Source: Ancylobacter amanitiformis (GTDB taxonomy: Bacteria; Pseudomonadota; Alphaproteobacteria; Rhizobiales; Xanthobacteraceae). Taken from it: 64,000 nt of DNA. The position numbers were made by a program, and so were the translations under genes. Numbering within the stretch: position 1 is the first letter of the stretch; each line of letters starts with the position of its first letter. The stretch spans positions 62,001 to 126,000 of the forward strand of contig NZ_JAUSVR010000004.1 of NCBI RefSeq assembly GCF_030814815.1, written 5' to 3'. Below the pieces are notes generated by a model. The model was not told where the DNA came from and ran no database searches. It saw nothing but the letters and a program-made list of their open reading frames with translations. Below, in pieces: positions 9,040-18,724 of this stretch.

Positions 9040-9213
9040 TGGTCAGGGGTCCGTGAATGACGTTGCGACGCTAGCGGTTACGCGCAGCCGCGTCGACCGG
9101 GCAACGCGGCGTCAGGGCGCCATGGCGTGCGCGGTCTCTTGCAATTGATGGTTTATGCGCCGATTTTGCCGCGCGCTCCCCGGGGCGGGGACCCCCGATC
9201 TGAAAGCTGCCCG

Positions 9214-10692
9214 ATGGACGCCCACTCCCCCACTGCCGATTACCAGCTGGCCCATGCCGAGATTCGCACCATCATCATCGGCGTGATGCTGGCCATGTTC
9301 CTCAGCGCGCTGGACCAGACCATCATCGCCACCGCGCTGCCGACCATCGGCGCGCAGTTCGGCGATCTCGAAAGCATTTCCTGGGTCGTCACCGCCTATC
9401 TGCTGACCGGCACGGCGGTGACGCCGCTGGTGGGCAAGCTGGCCGATATTCACGGCCCCCGGCCGGTGCTGCTGGCGTCGATCGCGCTGTTTCTCATCGG
9501 CTCGGTGCTGTGCGCGCTGGCCCCCGGCATGATGTGGATGATCGCCGGGCGCGCCGTGCAGGGGCTCGGCGGGGGCGGGCTCATCGCGCTGGCGCAGACC
9601 ATCATCGGGCTGCTCGTGGCCCCGCGCGAGCGTGGGCGCTACCAGGCCTATTTCGCCGCGGTGTTCATCACCTCCAGCATTGCCGGACCGATTCTCGGCG
9701 GATTCTTCGCCGAGCACCTGCACTGGTCGCTCATTTTCTGGATCAACGTTCCGCTCGGCATCGGCGCGGCCGCCATGAGCGACCGGGCGCTGCGCCGGCT
9801 GCCGGCGCATCACCACCCGCACCGGCTGGACATTCTCGGTGCCGGACTGATGTGCGTGGCGACCGTGCTGCTGCTGCTCGCTCTCACCTGGGGCGGGACG
9901 CGGTTTGCCTGGGCCTCGGCACCCATCATCACCCTTCTGGCCGGATCGGCGGTGGTGTGGGCGGGCTTCGCCGTGCGAGTCGTCACGGCGGCCGAGCCGC
10001 TGCTGCCCGTCGCCGTGCTGTCCAACCAGGTGGTGCGCACCGGGGTGCCGGCGGCGGCCTTCGCGATGGGAACGCTGATCGGCCTGTCGATCCAGCTGCC
10101 GCTTTATCTCGAGGGTGTGCTGCGCCTCAGCGCCTCGGCCTCGGGCATGGCGCTGATTCCGCTGATGGGCGGCGTGGTGGTGGGGGCGACCGGCGCGGGC
10201 CGGATGATGAGCCGCGCAGTGCACTACAAGCGCCTGTCGTTCGTGGGGCTGCTGGCGGCGATCGCCGCGCTGCTGATTCTGGCGGTGTGGCCGATCGGCC
10301 TGCACGTCTTCACGGTGTGCGCGGCGATGGGCGTGGTGGGCATCGGGCTTGGCACGGTGTTGCCGGTCTCCACCGTCGCCATCCAGAACGCCGTCCCGCT
10401 GCCGCAGATGGGCACGGCGACGGGGGTGGTCAATTTCTTCCGATCGCTCGGCGGCGCGGTGCTGACGGCCGGATTCGGCGCCATCGTCATCGGCATGTCC
10501 GGCATCGAGGGCGGCTCGCTGCTGGAGGCGCTGCTGGCCGGGGAGACGCGGGTCGGCCCGCTCGCCGGCGCATTTCGCTGGGTGTTCGCTGCCGCCGCCG
10601 CCGCGCTGTCGATCTCGCTGGTCGCGCTGCTGCTGATGGAGGAGCGCCCGCTGCGCTCGGGCCATGCGCCGGCACCGACGCTGACCGAATAG
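9214..10692 (+). CDS. DHA2-family MFS multidrug efflux transporter (EmrB/QacA type)
   Basis: A 492-residue membrane protein with about 14 hydrophobic spans, as expected for the 14-TM drug:H+ antiporter group. Helix 1 has the DHA2 hallmark SALDQTIIATALPTIG, followed by WVVTAYLLTGTAV and motif A GKLADIHGPRPVLL. Motif C is recognisable as SSIAGPILGGFFAEH, and INVPLGIGAAAM matches the usual helix 6 region. The start at 9214 (MDAHSPTADYQ) is preferred to an in-frame start at 9127 because the added 29 residues are unlike the family. No HlyD-type partner is adjacent. It is divergent from rnr; no regulator gene is visible nearby. Confidence 0.9.
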   Translation: MDAHSPTADYQLAHAEIRTIIIGVMLAMFLSALDQTIIATALPTIGAQFGDLESISWVVTAYLLTGTAVTPLVGKLADIHGPRPVLLASIALFLIGSVLCALAPGMMWMIAGRAVQGLGGGGLIALAQTIIGLLVAPRERGRYQAYFAAVFITSSIAGPILGGFFAEHLHWSLIFWINVPLGIGAAAMSDRALRRLPAHHHPHRLDILGAGLMCVATVLLLLALTWGGTRFAWASAPIITLLAGSAVVWAGFAVRVVTAAEPLLPVAVLSNQVVRTGVPAAAFAMGTLIGLSIQLPLYLEGVLRLSASASGMALIPLMGGVVVGATGAGRMMSRAVHYKRLSFVGLLAAIAALLILAVWPIGLHVFTVCAAMGVVGIGLGTVLPVSTVAIQNAVPLPQMGTATGVVNFFRSLGGAVLTAGFGAIVIGMSGIEGGSLLEALLAGETRVGPLAGAFRWVFAAAAAALSISLVALLLMEERPLRSGHAPAPTLTE

Positions 10693-10778
10693 CGCACCCG
10701 CTCGCGATCTCATTCCCGCGCAGGCCTTCGCGGGGAACGCTCCCGTGAAGGCCCTGGCGCGAGGCGAGGTGAAGGACG

Positions 10779-13487
10779 CTAGGCGCCCTTCACCGCCTTC
10801 TTGGCGGGAGCCTTGGTGGCCGCGGTTTTGGTTGCCGTTTTCGTTGCCGTCTTGGCGGCGGTCTTCTTGGCCGCCGCTTTCTTCGCGGGAGCCTTGGAGG
10901 CCTTGCCTTCCGTCGCGCCGGTCGCGGCCTTGGCAGCCGACGCGCGGCTTGGCGCCTTGGCCGGCACGGCGCCGCCCTTGGCGGTGATCATCTCCACTGC
11001 CTGATCCAGCGTGACGGTTTCGGGATCCATGTCCTTGGGCAGAGTCGCGTTGACCTTGCCGTGGTTGACATAGGCACCGAACCGCCCCGGACGCACCGTG
11101 ATCGCCCCGCCAAGCGTGGGATGATCGCCCAGCGCCCGCCCGCCGGTGGCCCCGCGGCCGCGGCCCGGGCCCTTGTTCTGCTTGTCCGCGATCAGCGCCA
11201 CGGCCCGGTTGATGCCGACCGACAGCACGTCGTCATCGGCTTCCAGATTGGCGTAGATCTTTCCGTACTGCACATAGGGACCGAACTTGCCGATGCCCGC
11301 CAGGATCGGGTCGCCGCTGTCGGGATGCCGGCCGATCTCGCGCGGCAGGGACAGCAGGGACAACGCGGTGTCGAGATCGACATCGGCCGGCGCGAGCCCC
11401 TTGGGCAGGCTGGAGCGCTTGGGCTTTTCCCCATCCTTGGCCTCGCCAAGCTGAAGATAGGTGCCGAAGCGGCCATCGCGCACCGTCACTTCGAGACCCG
11501 TCGCCGGATCGGTGCCGAGCACGCGGGTGCCGTTCCCCTCCGCCGGCTTGTCGGGATCGCCGTTCTGCACCGCCAGCGGGCGGGTATATTTGCATTCGGG
11601 ATAGTTCGAGCAGCCGATGAAGGCGCCGTACTTGCCGACTTTCAGCGACAGCCGGCCGGTGCCGCAATGCGGGCACAGGCGCGGGTCGGTGCCATCTTCC
11701 TTGGGCGGGAACATGTGCGCGGTCAGCAACTCGTCGAGCCGGTCGATCACCTCGGAGACGCGCAGATCCTTGGTCTCGCCCACGGCGGCGGCGAAATCGC
11801 GCCAGAAGTCGCGCAGCACGTCCTTCCAGTCGAGTTCGCCGGCCGAGATCTTGTCCAGCTTTTCCTCGAGATCGGCCGTGAAGTCATATTCCACATAGCG
11901 GTCGAAGAAACTCTCCAGGAAGGCGGTGACCAGCCGGCCCTTGTCCTCGGGCACCAGCCGGCGCTTGTCGAGCCGCACATATTCGCGGTCGCGCAGCACG
12001 GCGAGCACCGAGGCATAGGTCGAGGGGCGGCCGATGCCCAGCTCTTCCATGCGCTTGACCAGCGACGCCTCGGAATAGCGCGGAGGCGGCTCGGTGAAGT
12101 GCTGCTCGGCCTTGATGCCCTTGTTGGCGAGGCGCTCGCCGGCCGACATTCCGGGCAGGCGGCGATTCTCCTCCTCTTCCTCTTCGTCGTCGCGGCTCTC
12201 GCGATAGAGGGTGAGGAAGCCGTCGAACTTGATCACCGTGCCGGTGGCGCGCAGTTCCAGCGTCCGTCCGGCCGCCACGGCGTCGATGTCGACCGTGGTG
12301 CGCTCCATCTCGGCCGATTCCATCTGGCTCGCGATGGTGCGCAGCCATATCAGCTCATAAAGCTTGGCCTGCTCGGGTTCGAGGTGGCGCATCACGTCCC
12401 GGGGCAGACGCGACATCTCCGTCGGGCGGATCGCCTCATGCGCTTCCTGCGCGTTCTTGGCCTTGGCGGTGTATTTGCGCGGGGCCGAGGGCAGGTAGCG
12501 ATCGCCATAATCGCGCCCGATGAGCGAACGCGCCGCGGCGATGGCTTCCGGTGCCATGTCGACGCCGTCGGTTCGCATATAGGTGATCAGGCCGACCGTC
12601 TCGCCGCCCACGTCCACGCCTTCATAGAGGCGCTGGGCGATGCGCATGGTGATGGCCGGCGCGAAGCCGAGCTTGCGGCTGGCTTCCTGCTGCAGGGTGG
12701 AAGTGGTGAAGGGCGGGTAGGGGTGGCGCCGCGCGGGCTTGGCCTCGACGCTGCGCACCTTGTAATCGGCCGCCTCCAGCGCCTGACGGAAGGCGCCGGC
12801 CTCCTCGGCGGTGCCGACATCCAGCCGGGTGATCTTCTTGCCGTCGGCACCGACCAGCCGCGCCTCGAAGGTCTCGCTGCGCGGGGTGGCGAGCAGGGCC
12901 GCGATCGACCAGTACTCGCGCTGGACGAAGGTTTCGATCTCGCGTTCGCGGTCGCAGACGAGACGCAGCGCCACCGATTGAACGCGCCCCGCGGAGCGCG
13001 CCCCGGGCAGCTTGCGCCACAGCACCGGCGAGAGCGTGAAGCCGACGAGATAGTCGAGCGCACGCCGGGCGAGATAGGCGTCCACCAGCGCCGCGTCGAT
13101 GGTGCGCGGATGCTTCATCGCCTCCAGCACCGACTGTTTGGTGATGGCGTTGAAGACCACGCGCGAAACCGGCGTGTCCTTGAGGGCGCGCTTTTCCTTC
13201 AGCACCTCCAGCACATGCCAGGAAATCGCCTCGCCTTCCCGATCCGGGTCGGTGGCGAGGATGAGCCCATCGGCATCCTTCACGGCTCGGGCGATGTCGG
13301 AAAGCCGCTTCTGCGACTTGGGATCGACATCCCACAGCATGGTGAAATCCGTTTCGGGGTCGACCGAGCCGTCCTTCGCTGGAAGGTCGCGCACGTGCCC
13401 ATACGAGGCGAAAACCTCGTAGCCCGATCCAAGGTATTTATTGATCGTCTTCGCCTTTGCAGGCGATTCAACGATGACGACCTGCAT
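10779..13487 (-). CDS. topA: DNA topoisomerase I
   Basis: A 902-residue type IA topoisomerase that relaxes negative supercoils. Toprim domain residues 1-150: VIVESPAKAKTINKYLG and the acidic ATDPDREGEAI around 79-88. The catalytic tyrosine is about residue 303 in GLITYMRTDGVD. A C4 zinc finger (CPHCGTGRLSLKVGKYGAF, then CSNYPEC) is near residue 615-640, followed by two or three topo C-repeat modules (FGPYVQYG, FGAYVNHG). The last ~70 residues are an Ala/Lys/Thr repeat tail (KKAAAKKTAAKTATK), common in alphaproteobacterial TopA and probably DNA-binding. dprA lies upstream on the same strand, about 560 bp away, with a small gene between. Confidence 0.97.
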   Translation of the reverse strand: MQVVIVESPAKAKTINKYLGSGYEVFASYGHVRDLPAKDGSVDPETDFTMLWDVDPKSQKRLSDIARAVKDADGLILATDPDREGEAISWHVLEVLKEKRALKDTPVSRVVFNAITKQSVLEAMKHPRTIDAALVDAYLARRALDYLVGFTLSPVLWRKLPGARSAGRVQSVALRLVCDREREIETFVQREYWSIAALLATPRSETFEARLVGADGKKITRLDVGTAEEAGAFRQALEAADYKVRSVEAKPARRHPYPPFTTSTLQQEASRKLGFAPAITMRIAQRLYEGVDVGGETVGLITYMRTDGVDMAPEAIAAARSLIGRDYGDRYLPSAPRKYTAKAKNAQEAHEAIRPTEMSRLPRDVMRHLEPEQAKLYELIWLRTIASQMESAEMERTTVDIDAVAAGRTLELRATGTVIKFDGFLTLYRESRDDEEEEEENRRLPGMSAGERLANKGIKAEQHFTEPPPRYSEASLVKRMEELGIGRPSTYASVLAVLRDREYVRLDKRRLVPEDKGRLVTAFLESFFDRYVEYDFTADLEEKLDKISAGELDWKDVLRDFWRDFAAAVGETKDLRVSEVIDRLDELLTAHMFPPKEDGTDPRLCPHCGTGRLSLKVGKYGAFIGCSNYPECKYTRPLAVQNGDPDKPAEGNGTRVLGTDPATGLEVTVRDGRFGTYLQLGEAKDGEKPKRSSLPKGLAPADVDLDTALSLLSLPREIGRHPDSGDPILAGIGKFGPYVQYGKIYANLEADDDVLSVGINRAVALIADKQNKGPGRGRGATGGRALGDHPTLGGAITVRPGRFGAYVNHGKVNATLPKDMDPETVTLDQAVEMITAKGGAVPAKAPSRASAAKAATGATEGKASKAPAKKAAAKKTAAKTATKTATKTAATKAPAKKAVKGA

Positions 13488-13782
13488 GCGTCCGCCGCGT
13501 TCGTTATATGTTCATCCCAAAGCGGCCCGGAAAATGGGGTAGCTGTCCCGCCCTGTCAAATAGGGCGTCGCCGCTCCCCGGCCGAACAGGGCCTTTCGCC
13601 GTCATCGCCGATGACGATTTACGGTTTCGCACGGCTTTTCGGACACACCTTTTGGCCGCGAGACTTCCGACGAATGACAATTAATGATAATTTATATCGA
13701 CCATTTTGCACCTAAAGGTTGCACGCATTGCTCGTCGGCCTGGCTGACGATCGTCCTCCCGATCCTCAGCGACAGGCGCCCC

Positions 13783-13977
13783 GTGCACGATATTGATCGC
13801 GATTTCCAACCGAAGCGCGAAGTCGTGAGCTATATCGCCGATATAGCTCACGAACTCGCGACATTGGCTGCGGGACACAACCTGCACGTCCTGCGCTATC
13901 TGCTGGAGATGGCGCGGGACGAGGCCCGCGGACTGAAAAACCCGCTTCACGAGGACACGGAGGTCGATCGCTCCTGA
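13783..13977 (+). CDS. Small conserved protein of unknown function
   Basis: From a GTG at 13783 it gives 64 residues; an ATG at 13684 would add 33 residues that look unlike coding sequence and sit in an AT-rich promoter-like stretch. The body (REVVSYIADIAHELATLAA, then NLHVLRYLLEMARDEA) is a short two-helix unit that I associate with small uncharacterised alphaproteobacterial proteins (family recalled, not checked). It is free of overlap with other genes, lying between topA and dprA on the opposite strand. Codons 15-24 carry a 31-bp perfect DNA palindrome (separate entry). Confidence 0.6.
   Translation: MHDIDRDFQPKREVVSYIADIAHELATLAAGHNLHVLRYLLEMARDEARGLKNPLHEDTEVDRS
13823..13853. repeat. 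31-bp perfect palindrome inside the small gene
   Basis: Arms TCGTGAGCTATATCG and CGATATAGCTCACGA flank a single central C. All 15 pairs match. It lies inside a reading frame (residues VVSYIADIAHE), so the symmetry is kept despite coding constraint, and it is locally AT-richer than the surroundings. Confidence 0.9.
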
Positions 13978-14046
13978 AGCGGGCGCGCGCGGACGATCCA
14001 CGCAATCACATGGCGGGAGCATCCGCCCGCGCGCATTCAGGGGAGC

Positions 14047-15162
14047 TCACGCAAGCAGCGAGACGCGCCCGCCGGCGTGGCGCTCCAGCCGCCCGGCAAG
14101 CTCAAGTTCGAGCAGCACGATCTGCGCCTCGGCGGCGCTGCAGCCGGCCATCGAGACGAGGTCGTCGACCGGCAACGGAGTCGTGCCCAGCAGGCCGAGC
14201 AGCCGGCTGCGCGCATCGTCGCTCGGCTCGAACATGTCGAGCGCCATGTCGGGCTCCTCCTCGACCCGGAAGGCCGACGGGCGCCCACGCAGCGAGGACA
14301 GCACCTCGATCACGTCGTCGGCGCCCGTCACCAGCGCCGCCCCCTGCTTGATGAGGCCATTGGTGCCGGCCGCGCGCGGATCGAGCGGCGAGCCGGGCAC
14401 CGCCAGCACTTCGCGGCCCTGTTCGCCCGCCAGCCGGGCGGTGATGAGCGAGCCGGAGCGCTCCGCCGCCTCCACCACAACCACGCCGAGCGTCATGCCC
14501 GACACCAGCCGGTTGCGACGCGGGAAATCGCGTGCGCGCGGCTCCCAGCCCATCGGCATTTCGGTGAGCACCACGCCCTGCTCGACGATGCGGGCGTGCA
14601 GCGCGTCGTTCTCGCGCGGGTAGGGGCGATCGAGCCCACCGGCGATGACCGCCGCCGTGCCGGTGGCCAGGCTCGCCGCGTGGGCATCCGCGTCGATGCC
14701 GCGCGCCAGTCCGGACACCACCAGCCAGCCGGCCTCGCCGAGCCCGCGGGCGATGCGCGCGGTCATGGTCCGCCCGGCGCCGGAGGCATTGCGCGAGCCG
14801 ACAATGGCCACCGCCGGCCTGGACAGGAGTTCGATCCGCCCACGCATGGCGATCAGCGGCGGCGCGTCGTCGATCTCACGCAGCAGGGCGGGATATTCCG
14901 GCTCGCCAAGCGCCACCAGCCGCGCACCGATGCGCTCCAGCGCGGCGATCTCGGCCTCGACCTCGGCCAGGGTGGGAATGCGCGGGGGAATGAGCCGCCC
15001 GCCGCGCCGCGCCATGCCCGGCAGCGCCTCTAGCGCGGCCGCCGCGCCGCCGAATCGGTTGATCAAGCCGCGAAAGGCGCGCGGCCCGACATTTTCGGTG
15101 CGGATGAGACGGAGCCAGTCGCGGCGCTGGTCGGGATCGAGGTGAATGCCGCGGCCGGACAA
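14047..15162 (-). CDS. dprA: DNA-processing protein DprA
   Basis: About 371 residues from a TTG start at 15162, four bases after the plsY stop, with an AAGAAGGG Shine-Dalgarno inside the end of plsY; a longer frame from 15225 would overlap plsY by 59 bp. DprA loads RecA on incoming single-stranded DNA. The Rossmann-like core has VAIVGSRNASGAGR, SGLARGIDADAHAAS, FPRRNRLVSGMTLGVVVVEA and ERSGSLITARLAGEQGREV, all diagnostic. A C-terminal winged-helix (about 310-371, DDLVSMAGCSAAEAQIVLLE) is the DML1-like domain. It probably shares a transcript with plsY. Confidence 0.93.
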   Translation of the reverse strand: MSGRGIHLDPDQRRDWLRLIRTENVGPRAFRGLINRFGGAAAALEALPGMARRGGRLIPPRIPTLAEVEAEIAALERIGARLVALGEPEYPALLREIDDAPPLIAMRGRIELLSRPAVAIVGSRNASGAGRTMTARIARGLGEAGWLVVSGLARGIDADAHAASLATGTAAVIAGGLDRPYPRENDALHARIVEQGVVLTEMPMGWEPRARDFPRRNRLVSGMTLGVVVVEAAERSGSLITARLAGEQGREVLAVPGSPLDPRAAGTNGLIKQGAALVTGADDVIEVLSSLRGRPSAFRVEEEPDMALDMFEPSDDARSRLLGLLGTTPLPVDDLVSMAGCSAAEAQIVLLELELAGRLERHAGGRVSLLA

Positions 15163-15166
15163 TGGC

Positions 15167-15772
15167 TCAGCCCTTCTTGCCGATCTTGCCTTCGGTGCCC
15201 GCCAGCAGCCGCGCGATATTGGCACGGTGCATGAACCACAGCATCACCGTGAGGATGCCCAGCACCAGCGCGGTGTGCGACGCGCCGAACATGAGCGCCG
15301 CCAGCGTCGTGAGCACGCTGGCGATCAGCGCGGAGAGCGAGGAGTAGCGGGTGACGAAAGCGATGGCGATCCAGGACAGGGCGAAGACGAGCGCGGCCTG
15401 CCAGATCAGCGCCAGCGTCACGCCGAGAAAGGTCGCCACGCCCTTGCCGCCCTTGAAGCCCAGCCAGACCGGGAAGAGATGGCCGAGAAAGGCGCCGAAG
15501 GCCGCGGGGTAGGCCGCCTCGGGGCCGATGAGATAGCGGGCCAGCAGCACCGCCACCGTGCCTTTCAGCGCGTCGCCCAGCAGCGTCGCGGCGGCGAGGC
15601 CCTTGCGGCCGGTGCGCAGCACGTTGGTCGCGCCGATATTGCCCGAGCCGATGCTGCGAATATCCTGCGTGCCGGCCGCCCGCGTCAGCAGGAGGCCGAA
15701 CGGTATGGAGCCGAGAAGATAGCCGAGCAGCAACGCGGCATAGCTCGACAGCGTGGGCAGGGACCAGCTCAT
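15167..15772 (-). CDS. plsY: Glycerol-3-phosphate acyltransferase PlsY
   Basis: A 201-residue inner-membrane enzyme that transfers acyl from acyl-phosphate to glycerol-3-phosphate, the first step of phospholipid synthesis. The three family motifs are seen: [25 protein letters not shown] and [12 protein letters not shown]. Five or more hydrophobic spans match the family. Length is normal. It lies 63 bp downstream of the pyrC' stop on the same strand and is coupled to dprA. Confidence 0.96.
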   Translation of the reverse strand: MSWSLPTLSSYAALLLGYLLGSIPFGLLLTRAAGTQDIRSIGSGNIGATNVLRTGRKGLAAATLLGDALKGTVAVLLARYLIGPEAAYPAAFGAFLGHLFPVWLGFKGGKGVATFLGVTLALIWQAALVFALSWIAIAFVTRYSSLSALIASVLTTLAALMFGASHTALVLGILTVMLWFMHRANIARLLAGTEGKIGKKG

Positions 15773-15835
15773 GCCTCGACCTTAATGGGTTTCGCGCGAA
15801 AGTGAATGACGCGGCGGCGTGCGCCGCCGCGTGGT

Positions 15836-17134
15836 TCACACGTATTCGAACACCGTCCGCCCGGCCACCAGCGTGCGCACCACCCGGCCCTCGAAACGGG
15901 CCTCGTCGAACGGCGTGTTGCGGCTGCGCGACTTCAGCGTCGCGGCATCGAGCAGCCACGCCGCGTCCGGGTCGATGAGCGCGATGTCGGCCGAGCGGCC
16001 CGGCCGCAGCGTGCCGGCGGGCAGGCCGAGCAGTTCGGCGGGCCGCGTCGACATGGCGCGGATCAGCGTCATCAGCTCCACGCTGCCGTCATTCACCAGC
16101 CGCAGCCCGGCCGCCAGCATGGTTTCCAGCCCGATCGCGCCGAACGCCGCTTCCGAGAAGGGCAGGCGCTTGACGTCGACATCCTGCGGGTCGTGATCGG
16201 AGACGATGACGTCGATCAGCCCGTCCGCCACCGCCTGCACCAGCGCGCGGCGGTCCGGCTCGGCGCGCAGCGGCGGGGTCAGCTTGAAGAAGGTGCGGTA
16301 GCCGACCACGTCGCGCTCGTTGAGCGTCAGGTGGTTGATGGAGGCGGAGGCCGTCACCGGCAGGCCGGCTTGCTTGGCGCGGCGCAGCACGTCGAGCGAT
16401 TCGGCGCAGGTCAGCGAGGCCGCGTGGTAGCGCCCGCCGGTCATGGCGGCGAGCCGCACGTCGCGCTCCAGCACGATCGCCTCGGCGGCCTTCGGCACGC
16501 CGGCGAGGCCGAGGCGCGAGGCAAGCTCGCCCTCGTTCATCACGCCTTCGCCGGCCAGCGAGGCGTCCTGCGTGTGATGCACGATCAGCGCATCGAAATG
16601 GCGCCCGTAGACGAGGGCACGGCGCAGCACCTGCGCGGTCGGCACCGAGCGCGTGCCATCGGTGAAGGCGACGGCGCCGGCCTCCCGCAGCAGGCCGATC
16701 TCGGTCATCTCGCGCCCCTCCAGCCCCTTGGTGAGGGCGGCCATGGGATGGACATGGACGATGGCGGTGTCGCGGGCGCGGCGCAGCACGAAATCGACGA
16801 TGGCCGGCTCGTCGATGATCGGGTCGGTATCGGGCTGGCAGATGATGGTGGTGACGCCGCCGGCGGCCGCCGCCTGGCTGGCCGAGGCCAGCGTCTCGCG
16901 GTGCTCGGCGCCCGGCTCGCCGATAAAGGCGCGCATGTCGACGAGGCCGGGCACCGCGATGAGGCCGCGGCAATCGACGATCTCGGTACCGTCGGGCAGG
17001 CCGGCATTGCGCAGGCTGCCGGCCATGTCCTTGATCACCCCGTCGGCGATCAGGATGTCGCCCTGGGTATCGAGGTCGCGCGAGGGGTCGAGAATGCGCG
17101 CGCCGGCGAGGAGAGTGGGGCGGGGGTCACGCAT
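15836..17134 (-). CDS. pyrC: Dihydroorotase-like protein PyrC', probably catalytically inactive
   Basis: A 432-residue amidohydrolase-fold protein in the pyrimidine pathway cluster. The first metal-binding motif of active dihydroorotases, HxH after the GLVDM element, is replaced: the sequence reads [19 protein letters not shown], with Arg-Ala-Phe in place of His-x-His. The [17 protein letters not shown] and PLRAEPDRR elements of the long dihydroorotase class remain. This fits the PyrC' class, which in Pseudomonas is an inactive partner that assembles with PyrB. Its start overlaps the pyrB stop by 8 bp (17127-17134), consistent with coupled expression and complex formation. If so, an active dihydroorotase should be encoded elsewhere. 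Confidence 0.9.
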   Translation of the reverse strand: MRDPRPTLLAGARILDPSRDLDTQGDILIADGVIKDMAGSLRNAGLPDGTEIVDCRGLIAVPGLVDMRAFIGEPGAEHRETLASASQAAAAGGVTTIICQPDTDPIIDEPAIVDFVLRRARDTAIVHVHPMAALTKGLEGREMTEIGLLREAGAVAFTDGTRSVPTAQVLRRALVYGRHFDALIVHHTQDASLAGEGVMNEGELASRLGLAGVPKAAEAIVLERDVRLAAMTGGRYHAASLTCAESLDVLRRAKQAGLPVTASASINHLTLNERDVVGYRTFFKLTPPLRAEPDRRALVQAVADGLIDVIVSDHDPQDVDVKRLPFSEAAFGAIGLETMLAAGLRLVNDGSVELMTLIRAMSTRPAELLGLPAGTLRPGRSADIALIDPDAAWLLDAATLKSRSRNTPFDEARFEGRVVRTLVAGRTVFEYV

Positions 17135-18092
17135 GGGGCAGGTTTCCGGGCAATGTGCGCGACAGCGCGTCCAGCACGGCCATGCGGACGGCGACGCCCA
17201 TCTCGACCTGCTCGCGAATCAGCGACTGGGCGCCGTCGGCCACCGCCGAATCGATCTCCACGCCCCGGTTCATCGGGCCGGGATGCATCACCAGCGCGTC
17301 GGGCCTGGCAAAGCGCAGCTTGGCTTCGTCGAGGCCCCAGAAGTGGAAATATTCCTTCACCGAGGGCACGAAGGAGCCGTTCATGCGCTCGCGCTGCAGG
17401 CGCAGCATCATGATGATATCGACATCGGCGAGGCCGGCGCGCATGTCGTGGAACACGCCGACGCCGAAGCGCTCGATATCGGCCGGCAGCAGGGTGGGCG
17501 GGGCGATGACCCGCACCTGCGCGCCCAATGCCTGCAGCAGCAGGATGTTGGAGCGGGCGACGCGGGAATGGGTGATGTCGCCGCAGATGGCAACGGTGAG
17601 CCCTTGGATCCGCCCCTTGTTGCGGCGGATGGTGAGCGCGTCGAGCAGCGCCTGCGTCGGGTGTTCATGCGCCCCGTCGCCGGCATTCACCACCGAACAG
17701 TCGACCTTGCGGGCGAGCAGTTCGACGGCGCCGGAGGCGCTGTGGCGCACGATCAGCACGTCCGGGTGCATGGCGTTGAGCGTCGCCGCCGTGTCGATCA
17801 GCGTCTCGCCCTTCTTCAGCGAGGAATTGCCGACCGCCATGTTCATCACGTCCGCCCCGAGCCGCTTGCCGGCGATCTCGAAGGAGGACTGGGTGCGCGT
17901 CGACGCCTCGAAGAACAGGTTGATCTGCGTGCGGCCGCGCAGGGTCGCCCGCTTCTTCTCGACCTGGCGATTGAGGATCACGAACTCTTCGGCGAGGTCG
18001 AGCAGCCCGACGATTTCCTCGGGCGAAAGCCCCTCGATGCCGAGCAGATGCCGGCGGGAGAGGGTGAAACTGGATGCGGGGTTCGATGTCAT
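17127..18092 (-). CDS. pyrB: Aspartate carbamoyltransferase catalytic subunit
   Basis: A 321-residue enzyme condensing carbamoyl phosphate with aspartate. The start at 18092 ([20 protein letters not shown]) is the family start; a longer frame to 18248 is not supported. Carbamoyl-phosphate loop [19 protein letters not shown] near residues 60-80, [24 protein letters not shown] and the aspartate-binding [18 protein letters not shown] segments are all visible. It is the promoter-proximal gene of pyrB-pyrC' and lies upstream of plsY-dprA. Confidence 0.96.
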   Translation of the reverse strand: MTSNPASSFTLSRRHLLGIEGLSPEEIVGLLDLAEEFVILNRQVEKKRATLRGRTQINLFFEASTRTQSSFEIAGKRLGADVMNMAVGNSSLKKGETLIDTAATLNAMHPDVLIVRHSASGAVELLARKVDCSVVNAGDGAHEHPTQALLDALTIRRNKGRIQGLTVAICGDITHSRVARSNILLLQALGAQVRVIAPPTLLPADIERFGVGVFHDMRAGLADVDIIMMLRLQRERMNGSFVPSVKEYFHFWGLDEAKLRFARPDALVMHPGPMNRGVEIDSAVADGAQSLIREQVEMGVAVRMAVLDALSRTLPGNLPHA

Positions 18093-18253
18093 ATCGAAGT
18101 CGGCTGGATAGACGCAGCGCGCCCCTGCCGCAAGCGATTTGGCGCGCTTTCCCGACCTTTCCGTGCGGCGCGCCGGATCGGCGCTGGGGAACCGCCGGAG
18201 GATTGGCGCGTTGCTCCCCCGATCATTGGGATCGCAGGACAGGAGCACATGCG

Positions 18254-18667
18254 ATGACGGAGACGACCTTTCGAAAGGCCGGAATCGGCAAGCTTGCCGC
18301 TATGGGCCTCGCCGCCGCCCTGACATTTGCCGCCGTTCCCGCCTCGGCGCTGCCGCTGGGCGGCGCGGGTGCCGCCGGAGCCGCGACCACGCAAGCCGCG
18401 CTGCCGGTGGAAAACGTCAAGTGCAACACGGGCTGCGCCGCGGCCATCGGCATCGGCGCGGGTGTCGTCACCGGCGCGATCATCGCCAACCAGGCCCAGC
18501 GCAACCGTTCGTATGATGACGGTTATCGCGGCGGCTACCAGGGCGGCTATGAGTCCGGGCCGGGCTATTATGGCGGGCGCCCCGCCTATCAGCGCTCGTC
18601 CGGCTATGGTCGCTGCTGGGTCGAGGTGAACCCGCACCGCGGCACCGGCTACTGGACCCAGTGCTGA
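18254..18667 (+). CDS. Exported Gly/Tyr-rich protein of unknown function
   Basis: 137 residues from ATG 18254, which has AGGAG 8 bp upstream; no family support for the longer frame. A signal peptide covers roughly residues 1-33 ([19 protein letters not shown]). Next comes a cysteine pair (VKCNTGC), a glycine-rich hydrophobic stretch ([20 protein letters not shown]) able to form one membrane hairpin, a [16 protein letters not shown] low-complexity part and a C-terminal [17 protein letters not shown]. This glycine-zipper plus terminal Cys pattern is common in small rhizobial envelope proteins. Function unknown. Confidence 0.72.
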   Translation: MTETTFRKAGIGKLAAMGLAAALTFAAVPASALPLGGAGAAGAATTQAALPVENVKCNTGCAAAIGIGAGVVTGAIIANQAQRNRSYDDGYRGGYQGGYESGPGYYGGRPAYQRSSGYGRCWVEVNPHRGTGYWTQC

Positions 18668-18695
18668 TCGATCCTTGGACGTGATCAGACCTGAC

Positions 18696-18714
18696 GGGCG
18701 GCCGCGTGCCGCCC
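18696..18714. terminator. GC-rich hairpin between convergent genes
   Basis: Stem GGGCGGC / GCCGCCC with a 5-nt loop CGCGT, lying between the stop of the exported protein gene (+) and the stop of the AEC transporter gene (-). No T-run follows, so termination strength is uncertain. Confidence 0.45.
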
Positions 18715-18724
18715 GATTCGCGTT

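Noticed and set aside
9112-10713. 533-codon open frame antisense to the DHA2 transporter
   Set aside because: Its translation is His/Arg/Gln-rich low-complexity, the typical mirror of a GC-rich coding strand; the transporter frame has clear family motifs.
11061-13715. 884-codon open frame antisense to topA
   Set aside because: No family resemblance; it exists because high third-position GC removes stops on the opposite strand of topA.
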